A stretch of DNA of 64,000 nt from Mucilaginibacter mallensis (GTDB taxonomy: Bacteria > Bacteroidota > Bacteroidia > Sphingobacteriales > Sphingobacteriaceae): the NCBI RefSeq assembly GCF_900105165.1, contig NZ_LT629740.1, positions 2,356,001 to 2,420,000 on the forward strand, written 5' to 3'. Below are positions 42,539-51,845 of this stretch, in pieces. The notes under the pieces were generated by a model. It was not told the origin of the DNA, ran no database searches, and worked only from the letters and a program-made list of their open reading frames with translations. Made by a program: the position numbers and the translations under genes. The first letter of the stretch is position 1. Every line of letters begins with the position of its first letter.

Positions 42539-42982
42539 ATGGAAAAGCAAGCACGTTACTGGATTGTGGTGGTCTCAAAAGATCATATTACAAGAGGTGT
42601 TAAAGGTGGCTTTATGCAGGCCAATCACGGAAAATCATCATCATTAAAAAAAATGCATACGGGTGATTGGGTGATAGTTTATTCACCTAAACAAACTTAT
42701 AGCGGCGATAAGGCATTACAGGCCTTTACGGCAATAGGGCAGGTAAAGGATGAGGAGCTCTATCAATATAAAATGTCGGAAGATTTTATTCCCTACAGAC
42801 GTAATGTTAACTACTACGATTGCAGCGAAACGCCTATTGCCCCATTAATAAACCAGCTTGATTTTATTGAAAACAAGAATTCATGGGGGTATAGATTCCG
42901 TTTCGGATTTTTTGAACTAGGGGAAAAGGATTTTGAACTGATCAGCTCGCATATGTTAAAGGAAAAACTAATTACAGCCTGA
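42539..42982 (+). CDS. EVE domain protein
   Basis: A 147-residue PUA-like EVE domain (ARYWIVVVSKDHITRGVKGGF, MHTGDWVIVYSPKQTY, FRFGFFELGEKDFELI). EVE domains read modified bases in DNA or RNA and often appear in restriction or defence contexts, but nothing of that kind is adjacent. I chose the ATG at 42539; an in-frame TTG opens 24 nt earlier. A near-consensus -7 element CATATTTG lies about 20 nt upstream. Confidence 0.85.
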   Translation: MEKQARYWIVVVSKDHITRGVKGGFMQANHGKSSSLKKMHTGDWVIVYSPKQTYSGDKALQAFTAIGQVKDEELYQYKMSEDFIPYRRNVNYYDCSETPIAPLINQLDFIENKNSWGYRFRFGFFELGEKDFELISSHMLKEKLITA

Positions 42983-43010
42983 GCAATTTAATATATAAAC
43001 AAAAACAACT

Positions 43011-43433
43011 ATGGAAACACTAACATTAAAAACAAGCATCACCTTTAAGGCACCAATTACAAAAGTGTGGCACGGGTTAACCGATCCGGCTACGGTGAAA
43101 AAATATTTCTTTGGTACTGATCTAAAATCCGACTGGGAAGTTGGTAGCCCAATTACATTTAGCGGCGAGTGGGACGGCCATAAGTATGAAGACGGCGGTA
43201 TTATATTGGATATTGATGAGCCCAAACTATTAAAATACACCTACTGGAGCAGTATGATGGGCCTTGAAAATATACCTGAGAATTACTACAATATTACCTA
43301 TGAATTAAGCGAAAGCAACGGTGTTACTACTTTGGTTATCACGCAAGATGGTGTTAAAAACCAGGAAGCTGCTGACCATTCAGAACAGAACTGGAAGACT
43401 GTGTTTGATGGGTTGAAGAAGATTATTGAGTAA
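43011..43433 (+). CDS. SRPBCC/AHSA1-type domain protein
   Basis: A 140-residue helix-grip protein: ITFKAPITKVWHGLTDPATVKKYFFG, then SDWEVGSPITFSGEW and LKYTYWS, ending with the long C-terminal helix EQNWKTVFDGLKKIIE. This is the activator-of-Hsp90-ATPase-like group, which binds small hydrophobic ligands. It is 28 nt after the EVE gene and may share its transcript. Confidence 0.88.
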   Translation: METLTLKTSITFKAPITKVWHGLTDPATVKKYFFGTDLKSDWEVGSPITFSGEWDGHKYEDGGIILDIDEPKLLKYTYWSSMMGLENIPENYYNITYELSESNGVTTLVITQDGVKNQEAADHSEQNWKTVFDGLKKIIE

Positions 43434-43443
43434 TATAAAACCG

Positions 43444-43529
43444 TGTCATTGCGAGGAGGAACGACGAAGCAACCTCGTCGCGTTCAATATGCAAGCGACG
43501 AGGTTGCCACGCTATCGCTCGCAATGACA
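43444..43529. repeat. TGTCATT-family hairpin repeat
   Basis: TGTCATTGCGAG...CTCGCAATGACA are exact inverted ends, and AAGCAACCTCGTCGC pairs with GCGACGAGGTTGC inside. It lies between the convergent SRPBCC and pyrC genes. Confidence 0.8.
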
Positions 43530-43535
43530 ATTTGG

Positions 43536-44873
43536 TTAATACCTATCAAAAGTCAACCTTTTACCCGGTAAATTATCAATTATAACACCCTCACTATAAG
43601 CTAAATTACCTGACACAATTGTATGTATTACTTTAGATTGAAAATCAGTGCCTTCAAAAGGGCTCCAGTTGCATTTGTAAAGAATGTTTTCTTTACTTAC
43701 CTGCCATGGCTTGTTTAAATTAATCAACACCAAATCCGCATAATATCCTTCACGTATAAAACCACGGTTTTCTATCTGGAAGCATACGGCCACATTATGT
43801 GCCATCTTTTCGGCTATTTGCTCAAGTGTGATCTTGCCTTCATGATGTAGTTGAAGCATTGCCGGCAATGCATGCTGTACCAATGGGCCGCCAGATGGTG
43901 CTTGTAAGTAAGGCAATGCCTTTTCTTCAATTGTATGTGGTGCATGGTCGGTAGCTATAACATCAATATGGCCATCTAAAACTGCTTTTAGGATGCCTTC
44001 ACGGTCGCTGGCTTTTTTTACTGCAGGGTTCCACTTTATCAGGTTGCCTTTGGTTTCATAATCTTCATCACTAAACCATAAATGATGGATACAAGCCTCA
44101 GCAGTTATCCTTTTATCTTTTAACGGGATATTATTCGCAAACAGGTGTGTTTCTCTTTCAGTTGATATATGTAGAATATGCAGCCTTGTATTATGCTTTT
44201 TAGCCAATTCAACCGCCATTGATGATGACAGATAACAAGCTTCGGCACTGCGTATCTTAGGGTGAAGCTTAACCGTGATATTATCGCCCAATAATTGCTT
44301 GTAATGATTTAAATTACTTTGGATAGTTGCCTCATCCTCGCAATGCGTAGCCACCAGCATGGGAGATTGTGAGAATATATTTTCCAATGTTTTAGGATTA
44401 TCCACCAGCATATTACCAGTTGATGAACCCATGAATACCTTTACGCCGCAAACATTATTGATATCGGTGCGCAATACTTCATCAATATTATCATTACTGG
44501 CGCCCATGAAAAATGAGTAGTTAGCCAAAGAGTTATGGCGGCCTATCTCATATTTTTGTTCGAGCAGTTCCTGTGTTAAAGCGTTAGGGACAGTATTAGG
44601 CATCTCCATAAAAGAGGTAATACCCCCCGCAACAGCCGCCCGCGATTCTGTATAAATATTTGCTTTGTGCGTTAATCCCGGCTCGCGGAAATGCACCTGG
44701 TCGTCGATACAACCGGGCAGCAAATGTAAGCCCTCGGCATTGATGAGCTTATCTGCAGGTTTATTAATCTGGCTACCGATCTGCTCAATAAAGCCATCTT
44801 TTATGTAGATATCGGCAACAAATTGCTTGTTTTCATTAACTATAGTGGCGGATTTTATCAGGATAGAACTCAT
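43536..44873 (-). CDS. pyrC: Dihydroorotase
   Basis: Closes carbamoyl-aspartate to dihydroorotate in pyrimidine synthesis. The 445-residue class I amidohydrolase shows the metal site DDQVHFREPG (about 58-67), the carboxylated-lysine segment GVKVFMGSS (about 145-153), HILHISTERE and DVIATDHAPH. The C-terminal PFEGTDFQSKVIHTIVSG is also typical. The TATATTTG -7 element ends 4 nt before its ATG. Divergent from the helicase gene across a word-repeat hairpin. Confidence 0.94.
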   Translation of the reverse strand: MSSILIKSATIVNENKQFVADIYIKDGFIEQIGSQINKPADKLINAEGLHLLPGCIDDQVHFREPGLTHKANIYTESRAAVAGGITSFMEMPNTVPNALTQELLEQKYEIGRHNSLANYSFFMGASNDNIDEVLRTDINNVCGVKVFMGSSTGNMLVDNPKTLENIFSQSPMLVATHCEDEATIQSNLNHYKQLLGDNITVKLHPKIRSAEACYLSSSMAVELAKKHNTRLHILHISTERETHLFANNIPLKDKRITAEACIHHLWFSDEDYETKGNLIKWNPAVKKASDREGILKAVLDGHIDVIATDHAPHTIEEKALPYLQAPSGGPLVQHALPAMLQLHHEGKITLEQIAEKMAHNVAVCFQIENRGFIREGYYADLVLINLNKPWQVSKENILYKCNWSPFEGTDFQSKVIHTIVSGNLAYSEGVIIDNLPGKRLTFDRY

Positions 44874-44877
44874 AATG

Positions 44878-44885
44878 CAAATATA
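44878..44885 (-). promoter_or_regulatory. -7 promoter element of pyrC, near-leaderless
   Basis: TATATTTG on the minus strand, a full TAnnTTTG match, with only CATT between it and the pyrC ATG. Transcription would start at or next to the start codon. Confidence 0.6.
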
Positions 44886-44889
44886 GTTT

Positions 44890-45062
44890 TATAGTTTATA
44901 GTCCGAAAGTCGGAAAAGACCGTAAGTCCGAGAGATTAATGGTTTTATAGTCCGAAAGTCTGGAAAGACCGAAAGATTAGTTTTACATGAGGGCTTTACT
45001 TTCGAACTTTCCCGACTTACAGACTTTCCGACTTTTCCGGAGGTCTTTCCGACTAAAAACTC
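44890..45062. repeat. Word-repeat hairpin between pyrC and helicase genes
   Basis: The left part reiterates TAGTCCGAAAGTCGGAAAAGACC and near copies; the right part has the complement (ACTTTCGAACTTTCCCGAC, GACTTTCCGACTTTTCC). It covers almost the complete divergent promoter region. A cruciform or a long stem in either transcript is possible. Confidence 0.65.
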
Positions 45063-45081
45063 CCCAACTAAAAGAAAACCT

Positions 45082-45089
45082 TATCTTTG
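45082..45089 (+). promoter_or_regulatory. -7 promoter element of the helicase gene, near-leaderless
   Basis: TATCTTTG, a TAnnTTTG match, followed by CCCC and the ATG. The mRNA would have at most a few untranslated bases. Confidence 0.6.
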
Positions 45090-45093
45090 CCCC

Positions 45094-46440
45094 ATGGCTG
45101 TAACTTTTGAAGATTTTAATTTTAACCGGCAAATACTAAACGCAATTGCCGATGCCGGTTATACCGAAGCTACGCCTATACAGCAAAAAGCTATCCCGCC
45201 TATACTAAATGGGCAGGATGTAATGGGCATTGCGCAAACAGGCACAGGCAAAACCGCTGCCTATGTATTGCCCATCATCATGAGGCTGAAATATGCCCAG
45301 GGCGATAACGCGCGGGCCATTATCATAGCACCAACACGTGAGCTGGCTATGCAGATAGAGGAGAATGCAAAGCAATTTGCCGCTTATACCGATCTGCGTG
45401 TAGTATCAGTATATGGTGGCCTCGGCCCAAAAACACAGATTGAGCTTATCAATAAAGGGGTCGACATCATTGTTGGCACACCGGGCCGATTCATGGATAT
45501 TTATCTGGCCGGGCATATAGTTACCAAAACTTTACAGGTTTTGGTTTTGGATGAGGCTGATAAAATGATGGACATGGGCTTTATGCCACAGATTAACCGC
45601 ATACTGGAGGTGGTGCCTGTAAAAAGGCAAAACCTACTATTTTCGGCTACCATGTCTGATAAGATCCATCAGCTTTCTAATAATTTCCTGGAGTTTCCAA
45701 CTATTATAGAGGTTACCCCACAGGCCACACCGGCACAAACGGTTAATCAGCATTTGTATCATGTGCCTAATATCAAAACCAAGATCAACCTGCTTAAAAA
45801 GCTGTTGGATGAACCGGATGATATTAAAAAACTGATCGTTTTTTGTAAAACCCGTGCCGTTGCTGAGGATGTATATAAATTTCTACTCCGTAAATTCGGC
45901 GAGAAGGATGTAAAGGTACTGCATGCTAATAAAGGTCAAAACACCCGTATCAATAGTATTAACTCATTTAAAAACGATGAGGTGAAAATATTGGTAGCTA
46001 CTGATGTTGCTTCGCGTGGTATTGATGTGAGCGATGTGAGCCATGTTATAAACTTTGATGTGCCCGTGGTTATTGAGGATTATGTACACCGCATTGGGCG
46101 TACAGGCCGGGCTTTTCAATCGGGAGAGGCTATTACATTTGCCACGCCTTCTGAGGAATATTATGTGCATAAAATAGAGAAGCTCATCAGGCAAACCATC
46201 CCTATCACGGGTATACCTGATGAAGTTTTTATCGAGGCTACACCTTATGAAGAGAAGCAGGATCAGGCCAAAGAGATCGATATGCAAAAGCGTCGTGATG
46301 ATCCTGATTTTAAAGGCGCTTTCCACGAAAAGAAAACATTGAACCAGAAATTAAAATTTAAAGCAGCGCGGGAAAAAGCGCAGCCAAGTTCAAGGCATGG
46401 CAAACCTGCCGGTGCAAAAAAGTTCAGGAAAAAGCATTAA
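45094..46440 (+). CDS. DEAD-box RNA helicase (RhlE-like)
   Basis: A 448-residue ATP-dependent RNA helicase. The Q-motif region FNRQILNAIADAGYTEATPIQ, motif I AQTGTGKT (about 48-55), Ia PTRELA, DEAD-equivalent VLDEADKMMDMG, SAT, and the second-domain ATDVASRGIDV and HRIGRTGR are all present. The basic tail of about 60 residues (KKFRKKH end) suits RNA binding. RhlE-type helicases act in ribosome assembly and RNA decay; the exact subgroup cannot be fixed by eye. Confidence 0.93.
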   Translation: MAVTFEDFNFNRQILNAIADAGYTEATPIQQKAIPPILNGQDVMGIAQTGTGKTAAYVLPIIMRLKYAQGDNARAIIIAPTRELAMQIEENAKQFAAYTDLRVVSVYGGLGPKTQIELINKGVDIIVGTPGRFMDIYLAGHIVTKTLQVLVLDEADKMMDMGFMPQINRILEVVPVKRQNLLFSATMSDKIHQLSNNFLEFPTIIEVTPQATPAQTVNQHLYHVPNIKTKINLLKKLLDEPDDIKKLIVFCKTRAVAEDVYKFLLRKFGEKDVKVLHANKGQNTRINSINSFKNDEVKILVATDVASRGIDVSDVSHVINFDVPVVIEDYVHRIGRTGRAFQSGEAITFATPSEEYYVHKIEKLIRQTIPITGIPDEVFIEATPYEEKQDQAKEIDMQKRRDDPDFKGAFHEKKTLNQKLKFKAAREKAQPSSRHGKPAGAKKFRKKH

Positions 46441-46447
46441 TTTGTAC

Positions 46448-46714
46448 ATGAAATTAAGAATAACCCCATTAAATTTTGCCAGCGCGTTACTTTTACTGCT
46501 GGCTGGTTACGTATGGATAAAGGGCGCCAGTATAACCGGTGTTAACCTGCCGCATCTGGGTGGTACAATAGGATGGATATTCCTGTTGTTTGCTTTTGTT
46601 GTGTCATTTTTAGATTTGATGCTTCGAAATTTTTTCCCCGAGATCAAAAAATTGTGGATTGTAGAGCTAAGCTTTATAACTTTGACCATTATTATATTTT
46701 TACTTGTTAAATAA
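46448..46714 (+). CDS. Small membrane protein, unknown
   Basis: 88 residues with three hydrophobic segments (about 7-25, 38-58, 70-87). The ATG at 46448 lies 7 nt after the helicase stop. A longer frame running back into the helicase gene is not credible. It is followed 2 nt later by gldC, so the three genes form one operon. I do not recognise it. Confidence 0.65.
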   Translation: MKLRITPLNFASALLLLLAGYVWIKGASITGVNLPHLGGTIGWIFLLFAFVVSFLDLMLRNFFPEIKKLWIVELSFITLTIIIFLLVK

Positions 46715-46716
46715 GA

Positions 46717-47052
46717 ATGAAAAAAAGAGCTGAAATAAAACTGACCATTGATATGGACGAAAATAATGTGCCTGAAAACATTATGTGGGAATCAACTGAC
46801 TCACAGAATAAAGAGGCGCTTCCGGTTAAATCAATGATGCTGGCACTTTGGGATCAGAGCTATAAAAACACCTTACGTATTGATCTTTGGACAAAAGATA
46901 TGCCTGTTGATGATATGAAACGCTTTTTTTATGAAACCCTGCAAACCATGGGCGATAGTTTTTTGCGCGCTACAGGTGAAAAAAACATAGTAGAGGACCT
47001 TAGAGATTATTGCGCCCATTTTGCGGATAAAATGGAACTAACCCAAAAATAG
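46717..47052 (+). CDS. gldC: Gliding motility protein GldC
   Basis: A 111-residue cytoplasmic protein without signal. EIKLTIDMDENNVPENIMWES at the N terminus, then LALWDQSYKNTLRIDLWTKDMPVDDMKRFF and ETLQTMGDSFLRAT, match the GldC family of Bacteroidota. GldC assists gliding in Flavobacterium but occurs in non-gliding species too. Other gld genes are not in this window. Confidence 0.88.
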   Translation: MKKRAEIKLTIDMDENNVPENIMWESTDSQNKEALPVKSMMLALWDQSYKNTLRIDLWTKDMPVDDMKRFFYETLQTMGDSFLRATGEKNIVEDLRDYCAHFADKMELTQK

Positions 47053-47059
47053 TTTATCA

Positions 47060-47473
47060 ATGCGCATTAGTTCATTTATATCCTTTGTAGGTTTTATAAT
47101 GATCATTGTGGCAACCTTTTGCCCTATACTTCATTTTAGTATCTTTAACCAAACTATGTACCAACTAAATAAACCATATGGTTTGGTTTTTTTACTTATA
47201 GCGGTTGTTGGTATAATTGCAACGGTATTTAGCAATATTAAGTTGATAAGCCTGATTGCATGGATAACATTGGGTTTAACTATTATTTTTTATATAGCGG
47301 CACTTTTCAGGATCCACACCAGTTTTAGTTTTATCCCCTTTCATTCGCTTGCCGGCTATTTGTCTGATAAAATTAGATTCAAATGGGGGTGGTATGTTTT
47401 ATGCATAGGTTCAGTACTGGCCATAGTTGGCGTTTTAAGTAATAGAAAAAATAATATTAAATTGGATGTTTAA
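47060..47473 (+). CDS. Four-segment membrane protein, unknown
   Basis: 137 residues with hydrophobic segments at about 5-24, 41-60, 64-87 and 113-130. It begins 7 nt after gldC and ends the helicase operon. It resembles no family I can name with confidence. Confidence 0.6.
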   Translation: MRISSFISFVGFIMIIVATFCPILHFSIFNQTMYQLNKPYGLVFLLIAVVGIIATVFSNIKLISLIAWITLGLTIIFYIAALFRIHTSFSFIPFHSLAGYLSDKIRFKWGWYVLCIGSVLAIVGVLSNRKNNIKLDV

Positions 47474-47568
47474 TATTATTGCGTATTAATTAACAACTTT
47501 AGGTTGTGGATTAACGTATTAGGGGATACCGTTTTTTCAGCATATTTGTAACTAATAAACTTTATTAA

Positions 47569-50500
47569 ATGTTAAAACTGTCTTTCCGCAACCAGGTATT
47601 AGCTGGGTTTGCAGTATCCATAGTTCTGGTTTTTTTAGTCGCTATTTTTTCCTATCTAAGTATAACGCAATTAGAGCAGGACCAGGCTAAAGTTGAGCAT
47701 AGTGAACAATTGATCCATACCTCACGGGACGTTTTACAAAAACTGATAGATGCTGAAACTGGCATGCGAGGTTTTGTAGCCACGGATAAGCCTATTTTTC
47801 TTGATCCTTATAAAGCAGCGCTTCCGGTTATTAAGACAAATATTGATAAATTAAAAGCATTATCGGTACAAAGTCCGCATCAGCAAAAAAATCTTGATTC
47901 ACTTTATCTGTTGACCAATAAGCAATTAGAGCTTATCAAAAATAATATTGATGTAAGGGATGTTGTAGGGTTACCGTATATGGGGCAACATGATATGTTG
48001 CTGAACGGTAAGAAGACAATGGATGACATCCGTACCACTATAGATAGGATAAATACACGGGAAGACGTGGAACTTGCCCAGGGGCGTGCAAAAACACAGA
48101 GTGCTGCAAACTATACTATTGTAACTATATTTATTGGCTCATTTATTTTCCTGGCTATTATTATTGTATTATTCATCTACATACAAAAAACCTTTGATCG
48201 GCAGAAAAAGATAGAAGAAGAGGTACGGGTTACCAACATCGAGCTTGAGAAAGTTTTAGCTGAAAACGAGGCCAAAAACTGGCTGCTTACCGGTACTGGA
48301 CTCATTAATGAGAAAATACAGGGCCAGCAAAGCGAAAAAGAGCTTGCTAAAAATATCCTTGCCGAAGTATGCCATTATACAAGTGCGGTAACAGGAACAT
48401 TTTATTTATATAATGAAGCTGAAGAACGTTTGGAGCTATATGCGGCATACGCATTCCATGATTTGAGCGCCTTAAAAAAATCAATCAAACTAAAAGAAGG
48501 CTGGATTGGCCAGGCAGCTGAAAACAGGAAAGAAGCGATTGTAAAAGGCAAATTGAATGACGCCATGTCGCTGCAAAGCTCAATTATAAGTGAGGCCCTT
48601 GTTGAGAGTTTGATTGTGCCTTTCTTTTTTGATAAGCAGTTAAAGGGGGTTATTGAGATAGCTTTTAATGGTGACCTTGATAACAAGAGCCGTGATTATA
48701 TTTTGGCTGTTGCCAATGATATTGGTATAGCTGTTAATACCGCGCAGGCACGCACCATAATGCACGATCTGTTTGAAGAAACCCAGCAGCAGGCCGAAGA
48801 ACTGGAAGCACAGCAGGAAGAAATGCGTGTTACCAACGAAGAACTGATGAACAAAACAGAAATGTTGGAAGCATCAGAAGAAGAGTTGAGGACACAGCAG
48901 GAAGAATTGCGCGCCATCAACGCCGAACTGGAAGAAAAAGCAAGCTTGTTGGAAGAAAAGAACCAGGCCATTGAAGAAGCCCGTAAATCTATTGATATAA
49001 AGGTTCAGGAACTGGAGACTACCGGCAAGTATAAATCGGAGTTTTTGGCCAATATGAGCCACGAACTGCGTACACCGCTTAATAGTATATTGGTGCTGGC
49101 GCGGATCTTAAAAGATAATAAGCCACTAAATCTTTCTGAAGACCAGATAAAATATGCCAGTGTAATTTTCAATGCCGGTAATGACTTGCTTACGCTGATC
49201 AATGATATCCTCGATCTTTCAAAAATTGAATCGGGTAAGCTGGAGATGCAGAACGAACAGGTAAAAATAACCGACATATTAAAAGATATGGAGATGTTGT
49301 TTGCTGAAGTAGCATCGCACAAAAACATCACATTTAACAATAGTGTTGGTAATGTGCCTAAGTTGATATTTACCGATAAGGTGAGGGTTGAGCAGGTAAT
49401 TAAAAATCTGCTTTCAAATGCTTTTAAATTCACGCCCGAAAAAGGAACAATAAGTGTAAATGTTGTACCCGGTCCAATTGAAAAAACACTTAGCTTTTGT
49501 ATAAAAGACACGGGTGTAGGTATACCAAAAGACAAACAAAAAGTAATATTCGAAGCATTTCAGCAAGCCGATGGTTCAACAAGCCGCAAGTATGGTGGTA
49601 CCGGTTTGGGCTTGTCTATTAGTCGTGAATTAACCACATTACTTGGCGGGGTAATTACTTTAACAAGCGAGCCGGGTGTAGGTAGTGAATTTATACTAAC
49701 TATTCCTTTTGAGGCTAAGCAAGTACCGGTAGTGGAGGAAGACCTGTTGCCAACTGTGGAAACCTTTAATGCTAAGCCTGAATTCCTGAAACCGGCGTTA
49801 AAGAAAGCAAGAGCAGAAGATAGGGACCCACTGGTAGTTATTGTTGAGGATGATAAAAACTTCGCTAATATTTTGCATGATTATTCTCGCGATCATGGTT
49901 ATAAATCGGTAATGGTAAATGAAGGCACCAATGCTGTTGAGATCATCAAAGAGCATATGCCTGATGCTGTAATTCTGGATATTATGTTGCCTGGAAAAGA
50001 TGGCTGGCAGATACTAAAAGAGTTAAAGCAATCAGAAGATACCATGCATATCCCTGTTCACTTAATGTCGGCAGGAGATGCGGCAGCTAACCGTGTGCGC
50101 CGTGAAGGTGCTATAAGCTTCCTTAAAAAACCGATAGACACAGGTACACTTGATAAGCTCTTTACAGATATAATGCTACAAAGCGGCGCTAAATTCAAGC
50201 AGATATTGTTGGTTGAAGATCATAAGGCGCAGAGCCAGGCCCTGAAGGATATGATGGAAGGGCAGGGTATAACTGTTGACCAGGCCTTTGATGGCGAATC
50301 GGCATTCAGGATGCTGCATGAGAACGAGTACCAGTGTGTTATTCTTGACCTAAATTTGCCGGATATATCAGGCCTTGATTTGCTGGATAAAATAAAAGGG
50401 GTTGATCGCTTTATTGAACTGCCGGTTATCATCAATACCGCCATGGAACTTGATAAAATATCGGTTAACAGGCTGATGCATTACGCAAACGCTATGGTGG

Positions 50501-51009
50501 TAAAAACAAGTAAATCATCAGACAGGTTAATTGATGAAGTAAACCTTTTCCTGAATAAAATTAGTGAAGCAAGCAGCAAGGGGGCAGTAATACCTAACGC
50601 AAAAGCCAAGGTAATGAATAAGGGTAAAGACGCTTTAAAAGGTAAAAAAGTACTGATCGTAGATGATGATATGCGTAATATATTTGCCTTGAGCAGTGCA
50701 TTGGAAAGCTATGATTTTGTAGTTGAAATTGCTAACGACGGGGAAGAAGCTATTGCCAAATTAGAGCAGATAAATGACATTGATATAGTGTTGATGGATA
50801 TTATGATGCCAAAAATGGATGGTTATGAAGCTACCAGATATATACGTAAGCAAAACAAATGGGCCAAATTACCTGTAATAGCTTTAACAGCTAAAGCAAT
50901 GAAAGACGACCGTGAAAAATGTATAGCAGCCGGAGCTAATGATTATATTACAAAACCGGTTGACATAGATAGGTTGATAGCATTGATGCAGTTGTGGTTA
51001 GGAAGCTAA
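47569..51009 (+). CDS. Hybrid sensor histidine kinase with three receiver domains
   Basis: 1146 residues. Two membrane segments (about 10-32 and 185-207) bracket a CHASE3-like sensor (DAETGMRGFVATD). Then a cytoplasmic GAF domain (about 250-400), a long Glu-rich coiled coil (about 405-490), HisKA with SHELRTPLNSIL (about 497), HATPase (GTGLGLSISRELT), and three receivers (phospho-Asp in VILDIML, VILDLNL and VLMDIMM; about residues 760-1140). It overlaps the start region of cheR and leads a four-gene operon. Signal and output are unknown. Confidence 0.92.
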   Translation: MLKLSFRNQVLAGFAVSIVLVFLVAIFSYLSITQLEQDQAKVEHSEQLIHTSRDVLQKLIDAETGMRGFVATDKPIFLDPYKAALPVIKTNIDKLKALSVQSPHQQKNLDSLYLLTNKQLELIKNNIDVRDVVGLPYMGQHDMLLNGKKTMDDIRTTIDRINTREDVELAQGRAKTQSAANYTIVTIFIGSFIFLAIIIVLFIYIQKTFDRQKKIEEEVRVTNIELEKVLAENEAKNWLLTGTGLINEKIQGQQSEKELAKNILAEVCHYTSAVTGTFYLYNEAEERLELYAAYAFHDLSALKKSIKLKEGWIGQAAENRKEAIVKGKLNDAMSLQSSIISEALVESLIVPFFFDKQLKGVIEIAFNGDLDNKSRDYILAVANDIGIAVNTAQARTIMHDLFEETQQQAEELEAQQEEMRVTNEELMNKTEMLEASEEELRTQQEELRAINAELEEKASLLEEKNQAIEEARKSIDIKVQELETTGKYKSEFLANMSHELRTPLNSILVLARILKDNKPLNLSEDQIKYASVIFNAGNDLLTLINDILDLSKIESGKLEMQNEQVKITDILKDMEMLFAEVASHKNITFNNSVGNVPKLIFTDKVRVEQVIKNLLSNAFKFTPEKGTISVNVVPGPIEKTLSFCIKDTGVGIPKDKQKVIFEAFQQADGSTSRKYGGTGLGLSISRELTTLLGGVITLTSEPGVGSEFILTIPFEAKQVPVVEEDLLPTVETFNAKPEFLKPALKKARAEDRDPLVVIVEDDKNFANILHDYSRDHGYKSVMVNEGTNAVEIIKEHMPDAVILDIMLPGKDGWQILKELKQSEDTMHIPVHLMSAGDAAANRVRREGAISFLKKPIDTGTLDKLFTDIMLQSGAKFKQILLVEDHKAQSQALKDMMEGQGITVDQAFDGESAFRMLHENEYQCVILDLNLPDISGLDLLDKIKGVDRFIELPVIINTAMELDKISVNRLMHYANAMVVKTSKSSDRLIDEVNLFLNKISEASSKGAVIPNAKAKVMNKGKDALKGKKVLIVDDDMRNIFALSSALESYDFVVEIANDGEEAIAKLEQINDIDIVLMDIMMPKMDGYEATRYIRKQNKWAKLPVIALTAKAMKDDREKCIAAGANDYITKPVDIDRLIALMQLWLGS

Positions 51010-51014
51010 ATTAT

Positions 51015-51845
51015 ATGATAAGTCAACAAGGGATTTTGCCGGCACCACAATTAGATGAATTAATAGATCTGATAAAAAAAATTCATGGGTTTGATTTCTC
51101 TTCCTATTCAAAGGCATCCTTAAAACGAAGAGTGCTGAGAATAATGCAGAATAAACGACTGGAGTTTTACGATCTTAAACATATATTGGTAAATGACCAG
51201 GCTTTTTTTCAGGAGTTTTTAGATGAGGTTACCGTGAACGTTACCGAAATGTTTCGTGATCCCTCATTCTATAAAGCGCTTAACAGCCAGGTAATACCCT
51301 ATTTGTCAACCTATCAGCACATTAAAATATGGAGTGCTGGTTGTTCATCGGGCGAAGAGGTTTACTCGCTGGCAATTTTAATGCGTGAAGCTGGTTTAAG
51401 TAAAAAGTCATTCATATACGGTACAGATATCAATACCGAAATGCTTAAAGAAGCACGTAGAGGGATTTATAGCCTGAAAAAGATAAAAAGTTATGCCGAA
51501 AATTATCAGTATTCGGGTTTAAAAGGATCATTGACAGATCATTTTACGATCATGTATGATGCTGCAACAATTCATAGTGAATTAAAACCAAATACATTGT
51601 TTTCAATTCATAACTTAGTATCTGATGCTATATTTAATGAGTTTCAAATGATTACATGCAGAAATGTGTTTATTTATTTTGAAACTGAATTGCAGGAGAA
51701 AGTTTTAGAACTTTTTTATAATAGTTTATCGCCGCTTGGCTTTTTGTGCATGGGTAGTAAGGAAACCATCCGGTCAGATAAATTCAAAAAGAAGTTTAAA
51801 GTAATTAATAGTAAAGAAAACATATACCAGAAAATTGCCACTTGA
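51015..51845 (+). CDS. CheR-type protein-glutamate O-methyltransferase
   Basis: 276 residues. An N-terminal helical CheR domain (FDFSSYSKASLKRRVLRIM) and the SAM-binding domain (WSAGCSSGEEVYSLAIL about 105-121, GTDINTEMLKEARRGIYS, CRNVFIYF). CheR methylates Glu in chemoreceptors, yet no receptor gene is nearby. I chose the ATG at 51015, 5 nt after the kinase stop. Confidence 0.9.
   Translation: MISQQGILPAPQLDELIDLIKKIHGFDFSSYSKASLKRRVLRIMQNKRLEFYDLKHILVNDQAFFQEFLDEVTVNVTEMFRDPSFYKALNSQVIPYLSTYQHIKIWSAGCSSGEEVYSLAILMREAGLSKKSFIYGTDINTEMLKEARRGIYSLKKIKSYAENYQYSGLKGSLTDHFTIMYDAATIHSELKPNTLFSIHNLVSDAIFNEFQMITCRNVFIYFETELQEKVLELFYNSLSPLGFLCMGSKETIRSDKFKKKFKVINSKENIYQKIAT

Noticed and set aside
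46397..46447. Upstream start of the small membrane protein within the helicase gene
   Set aside because: The segment is the out-of-frame helicase tail; the ATG at 46448 follows the stop with normal operon spacing.
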